Part shown: one piece after another, positions 59,487 through 64,000 of the stretch
Position numbering within the stretch: position 1 is the first letter of the stretch
Layout: each line of letters begins with the position of its first letter
Assembly: GCF_009708035.1 (NCBI RefSeq)
Contig: NZ_WMBQ01000002.1
Location: 1,054,001 to 1,118,000 of the forward strand
Length of the DNA: 64,000 nt
From: Hyphomicrobium album
Lineage (GTDB): Bacteria > Pseudomonadota > Alphaproteobacteria > Rhizobiales > Hyphomicrobiaceae
Direction of reading: 5' to 3'
Made by a program: the position numbers and the translations under genes
Notes under the pieces: generated by a model
What the model was told of the DNA's origin: nothing
What the model saw: the letters and a program-made list of their open reading frames with translations, nothing else
Database searches by the model: none

Positions 59487-60161
59487 ATGATGCGCCAGCG
59501 CCAAGCCCGCCAAAGGTCGAGCGCCTGTCGCATCAAGCTTGCGCTCTACACCTGTCTGGCGCTGCTCGCCGCCGCACCGGCCGCGCTGCATGCCGCCGAC
59601 GATGGCGCCGGCGCTACGGGAGGCCCCGCAGCCGCGCCGCACCCCGATGTCCCGCCGCCCCCCGCCGAAGGCGCGCACACCGGCCCGGTGGAGGAGCCGG
59701 CCGACTACCGCATGGACAACTTCCGCACCCCGGTGCCGCCGACCCTGCGCGGCGCCAAGGTGCTGAGCAACGACCAGGCGGCCGATCTGTGGAACAAGGA
59801 CGGCGCGGTGTTCATCGACGTCTACCCGCAGGCACCCAAACCACCCAATCTGCCCGCCGGCACGTTCTGGCGCGAGCCGTCTCATCGCAGCATCGAGGGC
59901 GCGCGCTGGCTTCCCAATGTCGGCTACGGCGCGCTCAATTCAACGGTCGATGCATCCTTCCGCGCCAACCTCAAAGAGCTGTCGAAAGGCAAGCGCGACG
60001 CGCCTCTGGTCTTTTTCTGCCTCAAGGACTGCTGGATGTCGTGGAACGCAGCCAAGCGCGCGCTGGAATACGGCTACACCAACGTCATGTGGTTCCGCGA
60101 CGGCACCGACGGATGGCAGGAGCTGGGCTACCCGCTCGCCGAGGTCAAGAAGACGGAGTGA
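59487..60161 (+). CDS. PQQ-dependent catabolism-associated CXXCW-family rhodanese-like protein
   Basis: 224 residues from the ATG at 59487 (a second ATG follows immediately). The signal peptide LALYTCLALLAAAPAALHA is followed by a Pro/Ala spacer, then a rhodanese-like domain: VFIDVYPQAPKPP, EGARWLPNVGYGALN and the family motif FFCLKDCWMSWNAAKRALEY. The Cys pair is spaced CLKDC. It is found only near PQQ enzymes; the redox or sulfur partner is unknown. It follows xoxJ on the same strand. Confidence 0.88.
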   Translation: MMRQRQARQRSSACRIKLALYTCLALLAAAPAALHAADDGAGATGGPAAAPHPDVPPPPAEGAHTGPVEEPADYRMDNFRTPVPPTLRGAKVLSNDQAADLWNKDGAVFIDVYPQAPKPPNLPAGTFWREPSHRSIEGARWLPNVGYGALNSTVDASFRANLKELSKGKRDAPLVFFCLKDCWMSWNAAKRALEYGYTNVMWFRDGTDGWQELGYPLAEVKKTE

Positions 60162-60226
60162 TGGCCGCAGCCAGCCCGCGAGCGACCGGCGTGGCGCCCG
60201 AGAAGTAAGTGCGATGCGCGGGTGCG

Positions 60227-60520
60227 CTACCGTATCGGCGCCTGCGTGGGCCGCGGGTCGGTAGTCGGCGTCGGTGTCGGCACCGTCGGCGACGTAGAGG
60301 GTGATGGCGACGGCATCACGGTCTTTACCGACGGGCCGGCGTTGGTGGTGTCGCCGACGCGCGACAAGTCGTTCGACTGATAGAGCATCGCAATCAGCGC
60401 AACCACGATCGCGGCTGCCAAGAGCAGCGGCATCAACATGTTGCCCGCATGGGGCCGGCGCGAATGGGCGTCCGGCGCTCCGGGGGTGATGCGATCGTGC
60501 GGCCTGTCATAGATCGCCAT
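60227..60520 (-). CDS. Small single-helix membrane protein
   Basis: 97 residues from the ATG at 60520 (GGAGGATGCCC upstream). One membrane helix (NMLMPLLLAAAIVVALIAML) after a charged N-terminus, then a Pro/Thr/Ser-rich periplasmic tail with about six PTP repeats. It is probably a linker-type membrane protein. No family is recognised. Confidence 0.62.
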   Translation of the reverse strand: MAIYDRPHDRITPGAPDAHSRRPHAGNMLMPLLLAAAIVVALIAMLYQSNDLSRVGDTTNAGPSVKTVMPSPSPSTSPTVPTPTPTTDPRPTQAPIR

Positions 60521-60635
60521 GGGCATCCTCCATTGGTTATCTAGGGTTATCTAGGCAACCAGTGGCGGTGCGCAAAGTCCCGTGTTCGGCCTTAAACGCG
60601 CCGAGTTAGGATTAACCTTCCAACGGCTGGCCGTG

Positions 60636-61565
60636 TCAGCTCTTCATCAGCCCGCGAATGAGCCGCCCAATCTCGTAGGCGCGCTGCTCGATGAGCACCG
60701 GGATCTCGCAGGCCATGGTGAGGTTCTGCTGGCGTTCCTGGAAGATGCGCGCGTTCCAATTGTACTCCTGCTGCTCCGGCGTGAGCTTCGTCTCCGTCGG
60801 CAACAACTCGTCGGTCGCGGCCATGCCTTTGTCCGCGAGGTTTTGCCCCTCGCGCTCGAGCTCTACGGCGCGCCCTTTCTGGCGCTTCTGGAACTCTTCC
60901 ACCTTGCCCATGACGAACTGACGGTCGGTATTTATCTCGTTCAAGAAGGCGGCGAAGAGCTCGGTCAGCTTCTTGTCGCGCTCGGCACCTTCAGGAAATT
61001 GAGCGCCGTATTCCTTGATGGCCTTTTCTGCATCCTCGGGGCTGACGCGGCGGCTCTCCAAGAGCTCCGTGAGGTCGCGGGTCGCCGGGTCGAACTCTTT
61101 GATGCCGTCGATGGGCGGCCCGTCCCACACCTGCGCGGGTGAAACCACGGGGACCTTGCGCTGGACGCAGGGCCAATCCGGGCTCGCAAGAATCGCGGAA
61201 GGCGAGTAGTCGACTGCCGCGTTCTGCTCGGGCGTCACCGGGCTCGGCGCGAAGGCCGGATGGTTGGCCGCGCCGACGGGTGGACCACCGACGCCACCCG
61301 GCTGGGCGCCGGGCGTGACGCCGGGCGCGATGCCCGGTTGTGCTTCGCTCTGAGGTTCCATGCCGCCGGGGCGCGCGCCGGGCGTTACGCCAGGGGCGAT
61401 TCCGGGCGCCAGCTCCGGAGCAGCTTCGACCTTCGCGGGGGGATCCGCTTTCTGCTCCTGCGCCCGCAGCGCCAGAGACGAGGCGAGTGCGAGGGTAGCC
61501 GCCAGCGCGACCGCGCTGACGCCGTGCTTCAGATTGTTTGCCACGCGTTTTGTCTCTTTTTGCAT
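60636..61565 (-). CDS. Secreted protein downstream of the PQQ-associated ABC exporter
   Basis: 309 residues from the ATG at 61565, four bases after the stop codon of the ABC permease gene. Signal peptide (VSAVALAATLALASSLALRA), then a low-complexity region with two copies of PGIAPGVTPGA(R/Q)PGG, and a helical, charged domain with a Cys-containing SPDWPCVQRKVPVVSPAQVW and long Glu/Arg coiled-coil-like stretches (ELEREGQNLADKG). No enzyme signs. It is probably co-transcribed with the permease and acts with it; the function is unknown. Confidence 0.7.
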   Translation of the reverse strand: MQKETKRVANNLKHGVSAVALAATLALASSLALRAQEQKADPPAKVEAAPELAPGIAPGVTPGARPGGMEPQSEAQPGIAPGVTPGAQPGGVGGPPVGAANHPAFAPSPVTPEQNAAVDYSPSAILASPDWPCVQRKVPVVSPAQVWDGPPIDGIKEFDPATRDLTELLESRRVSPEDAEKAIKEYGAQFPEGAERDKKLTELFAAFLNEINTDRQFVMGKVEEFQKRQKGRAVELEREGQNLADKGMAATDELLPTETKLTPEQQEYNWNARIFQERQQNLTMACEIPVLIEQRAYEIGRLIRGLMKS

Positions 61566-61569
61566 TCTC

Positions 61570-62649
61570 TTACGCTCCCGAGCCCGGACCGCCACGGCGG
61601 GCGATCAGGCCCTTAGATGGATTGTAGGCAAAGATCGCCGCACCGAGGAACACGGCGGTGCAGGCGAGAACGATGGCGAGCGACGGCCAGTCGACCTGCC
61701 CGTACAGCGCGAAACGGATGAGCTCCACCGCGTGGGTGAAGGGATTGTACAAGCAGAGCTGGTAGAGCAGCAGGCTCGACTCTTTTACGCGCCAGAGCGG
61801 GTACAGTGCCGAGGAGGCGAAGAACATCGGGAAGATCACGAAGTTCATCACGCCCGCGAAGTTCTCGAGCTGTTTGATGACCGACGACATGAAGAGGGCG
61901 AGCGAGCCGAGCATCAGCCCTGAGATGACCAGGGCCGGTGCGACGGCGATGTAGTTCATCGACGGCGGCGACAGCTTCCACGCGTAGATGACGTAGGCGA
62001 TGACGGCGAGCTCGGCGAGCAGCCCGAAGACGAGCGCGTGCTGCAAGAAGCGCTCCGACAAATGGTCCGTCGCCGAATTGTAGATGTTGAGTGCGAACAG
62101 CGCCGCGGGGGCTGCCAGCAGCAATGGATAGCCCCAGCCCGACAGCTCGGCCTCCCAGAAATAGAAGATGGCGAGGAAGACGTAGGCCTGGATGGCCGCG
62201 ACCGCGACGCCGCCTATAAGCTTGGAGAGCAAGAGGAACGAGCGGGGGAAGGGACTGACGAGCAGCGTGCGCATGGCGCCGGTTTCGCGGTCGTAGACCA
62301 TCGACAGCGACGACTGCATGGCGTTGAACAACAGGATCATGCCGAGCAGTCCCGGCACGACGTAGACTTCATACAAAACGTAGGTCTCGTAGGGCGGAAT
62401 GATCGACACGCCGAGCGTCTGACGGAATCCGGCCGCGAAGATGAACAGCCAGATGAGCGGGCGCACCAGCGCCGACATGAAGCGCTCGCGCTGGTGCAGG
62501 TAGCGCAGCACCTCGCGCCAGACGATGCCCTTGAAGCAGGTAACGTACGCGCGCACGCCGAGGCGCGGCGGCTCGCTGCCCCAGGCGCCTTCGCTCATGC
62601 TGCTAGTCGCCAAGGGCGCATGCCCGGCGGTGGCGCTCATGGCAGTCAT
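61570..62649 (-). CDS. ABC-2 type permease (PQQ-dependent alcohol-system exporter)
   Basis: 359 residues with six hydrophobic helices of the ABC-2 type. The signature SLSMVYDRETGAMRTLLVSP is the conserved cytoplasmic loop, and a C-terminal MNFVIFPMFFASSALYPLWR helix pair completes the fold. This branch, named PedC-type in Pseudomonas ethanol oxidation, accompanies PQQ alcohol dehydrogenases. The exported substrate is unknown. It overlaps the ATPase gene stop by four bases. Confidence 0.87.
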   Translation of the reverse strand: MTAMSATAGHAPLATSSMSEGAWGSEPPRLGVRAYVTCFKGIVWREVLRYLHQRERFMSALVRPLIWLFIFAAGFRQTLGVSIIPPYETYVLYEVYVVPGLLGMILLFNAMQSSLSMVYDRETGAMRTLLVSPFPRSFLLLSKLIGGVAVAAIQAYVFLAIFYFWEAELSGWGYPLLLAAPAALFALNIYNSATDHLSERFLQHALVFGLLAELAVIAYVIYAWKLSPPSMNYIAVAPALVISGLMLGSLALFMSSVIKQLENFAGVMNFVIFPMFFASSALYPLWRVKESSLLLYQLCLYNPFTHAVELIRFALYGQVDWPSLAIVLACTAVFLGAAIFAYNPSKGLIARRGGPGSGA

Positions 62650-63428
62650 GCGGCGAGCTCCTGAGTGCCGGTCCCGGTCAGCTTACGGAAAGCATCGCTG
62701 ACGGATTGCGTTGCGGTTTTGGCGAGTAACTCGGGCACTGAGCCGGTGAACAGGACGCGCCCCTTGTGCAGGATGACCACGAGATCCGTGGGGCGAACCT
62801 CGTCGAAGAGATGGGTGGCCCACAAAACGCTCAGGCCCTCCTTCTCGACGAGCGAGCGCACGATGTTGACCACGCTCTCGCGCGAGCCGATGTCGAGGCC
62901 GACGGTGGGCTCATCGAGCAGCAGCAGCGACGGTTGGTGCAGCAGCGAGCGGGCGATCTCGACACGGCGGGACTGGCCGCCCGACAGGTTGCGCACCTTC
63001 TCGCGTGCCCGGTCAGCGAGGCCGACGATCTCGAGCGCCCGCTCCGTGCGTTTGCGCGCCTCGCGGCCGCGAATGCCGTGCAGCGCGCAATGGTAGAGCA
63101 GGTTCTGCTTGAGCGTCAGATCGAGATCGAGCGTGCGGCTCTGAAAGACGACGCCGAGGCGCTGCAGGGCCGCCATCGCCCGGCGGCGAATGTTGTGCCC
63201 GAAGATGCGGATCTCGCCGGTGATGTTGTCGTAGAGGCGGGTGATCAGCGCGAACAGCGTCGACTTGCCGGCGCCGTTGAGGCCGAGCAGCATGACGAAA
63301 CGGCCGCGCGGAATCTCCAGCGAGACATCGCTCAGAGCTTTGTTGTCGCCGAAGCTGTGGCTGACATTCTTGACGACCAGCGCGGGAGCGCTGGCCTCAG
63401 GCGGGTTGGATTGCGCTGTCATGTCCAT
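62646..63428 (-). CDS. ABC transporter ATP-binding protein of the PQQ-associated exporter
   Basis: 260 residues. The Walker A motif is GLNGAGKSTLFALI, the ABC signature NLSGGQSRRVEIARSLL, Walker B LLLLDEPTVGLDIGS and the switch His in LWATHLF. It forms the ATPase half of the exporter with the permease at 61570-62649. The ATG at 63428 begins MDMTAQSNPP. Confidence 0.93.
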   Translation of the reverse strand: MDMTAQSNPPEASAPALVVKNVSHSFGDNKALSDVSLEIPRGRFVMLLGLNGAGKSTLFALITRLYDNITGEIRIFGHNIRRRAMAALQRLGVVFQSRTLDLDLTLKQNLLYHCALHGIRGREARKRTERALEIVGLADRAREKVRNLSGGQSRRVEIARSLLHQPSLLLLDEPTVGLDIGSRESVVNIVRSLVEKEGLSVLWATHLFDEVRPTDLVVILHKGRVLFTGSVPELLAKTATQSVSDAFRKLTGTGTQELAA

Positions 63429-63591
63429 GCGACGATTCTACCGCTAGCCCATTTTTCAAGCCATTGGAAACATTGATTGTTTCTCTCCAGGCTTGGCCAC
63501 GCAGAAGGCGAGCGGCCCTTTCGTCTTTCTTGCTCCAGTGCCACGACATCTTTGTTCAGCCGGGCCGCCGAGCCCCGCTAGAACGCGAAAA

Positions 63592-64000
63592 CTAGAACGG
63601 CGCCACGACCACGCCCCACGGGTAGCGGCCCGTCCTGATCGACTTCACAACTTTCAACGCTTCAACGTCGATGACCGACACGTCGTTCGAGGCGCCGTTC
63701 GTCGTCAAGAGCTTCTTGCCGTCGGGCGTGAACGCCATCTGCCACACGCGCTGGCCGACGAGTAGATACTTGGTCACCTTGAAGGTCGCCGTGTCGACGA
63801 CGGCGACGCGGTTGGCCGGACCGAGGGCCACGAAAGCCGTTTTCCCGTCGGGTGTGATGCGCACGCCTACGGGCTGGATCGCTTCTTTGGTGATGCCGGG
63901 GATCTCGAAGTGGATCTTGGAGAGGACCTTGCGATCGGCCGGATTGATCACCGTCACCGTGCCGCCGATCTCCGAGCTAACCCACAACTGCGTGCCCGCC
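63592..64000 (-). CDS. PQQ-associated YVTN beta-propeller protein, C-terminal part (cut by window end)
   Basis: The frame is open to the window edge. About 136 residues are visible: LWVSSEIGGTVTVINPADRK, then KTAFVALGPANRVAVVDTAT, the family MAFTPDGKKLLTTNGASNDV segment and a final RTGRYPWGVVVAPF. This is the PQQ-catabolism-associated propeller usually beside the ABC exporter. A 163-base gap separates it from the ATPase gene. Full length and signal peptide lie outside the window. Confidence 0.88.
   Translation of the reverse strand, partial: AGTQLWVSSEIGGTVTVINPADRKVLSKIHFEIPGITKEAIQPVGVRITPDGKTAFVALGPANRVAVVDTATFKVTKYLLVGQRVWQMAFTPDGKKLLTTNGASNDVSVIDVEALKVVKSIRTGRYPWGVVVAPF

Noticed and set aside
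1-64000. tRNA genes, rRNA genes, CRISPR arrays, transposase genes
   Set aside because: Read for T-loop consensus, regular spaced repeats and DDE/HUH-type motifs; none found.

Overview
The window is GC-rich, densely coded chromosome from a methylotrophic alphaproteobacterium. The best fit is the Hyphomicrobiales (Hyphomicrobium/Methyloceanibacter-like). The evidence is a lanthanide-type methanol dehydrogenase (xoxF with xoxG and xoxJ), the complete four-gene formyltransferase/hydrolase complex (fhcB-A-D-C), a quinoprotein relay set, and housekeeping genes of alphaproteobacterial type. I found no tRNA, rRNA, CRISPR array, intact insertion sequence or prophage.

Layout. 0-10 kb: the 3' end of surE, an NlpD-like LysM/M23 lipoprotein, small stress or cupin proteins, an ion channel, a DoxD-DoxA protein and prfC. 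10-21.5 kb: mostly uncharacterised secreted or membrane proteins, a sorbosone-dehydrogenase/cytochrome c fusion, an outer-membrane beta-barrel, an orphan alpha-oxoamine synthase and a protein with a putative L,D-transpeptidase-like tail. 21.7-29 kb: a cell-wall block containing an unusual GT51 glycosyltransferase / YkuD L,D-transpeptidase fusion, then murQ diverging from an overlapping nagK-nagB(II)-nagA operon for amino-sugar recycling. 29-37 kb: DUF763, small stress-type proteins, FecR, EAL and YceI proteins, then a more AT-rich, gene-poor stretch (about 34.6-37.0 kb) with a lone PrmC-like methyltransferase and a degenerate receiver protein. 37-45.6 kb: a BT1-type transporter, a host-attachment protein, a probable copper acquisition group (DUF2946, TonB receptor, YcnI-PCuAC fusion), a universal stress protein, a DUF1194 protein and a pentapeptide-repeat protein. 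45.7-64 kb: the C1 region, with fhcCDAB on the minus strand diverging from an MxaD-like operon, then the SoxYZ-like carrier and metallohydrolase relay genes diverging from xoxF-xoxG-xoxJ-CXXCW, and finally an ABC exporter with its beta-propeller partner, cut by the window edge.

How it works together. XoxF oxidises methanol to formaldehyde in the periplasm and passes electrons to XoxG. XoxJ, the MxaD-like protein, the CXXCW protein and the SoxYZ-like/metallohydrolase pair are accessory. Formaldehyde carbon carried on tetrahydromethanopterin is released as formate by FhcABCD.

The observations most worth following are the GT51/L,D-transpeptidase fusion, and three exact GGAAC-N16/17-CGTT (EcfG general-stress type) promoter matches placed correctly upstream of genes, one of them directly in front of xoxG.
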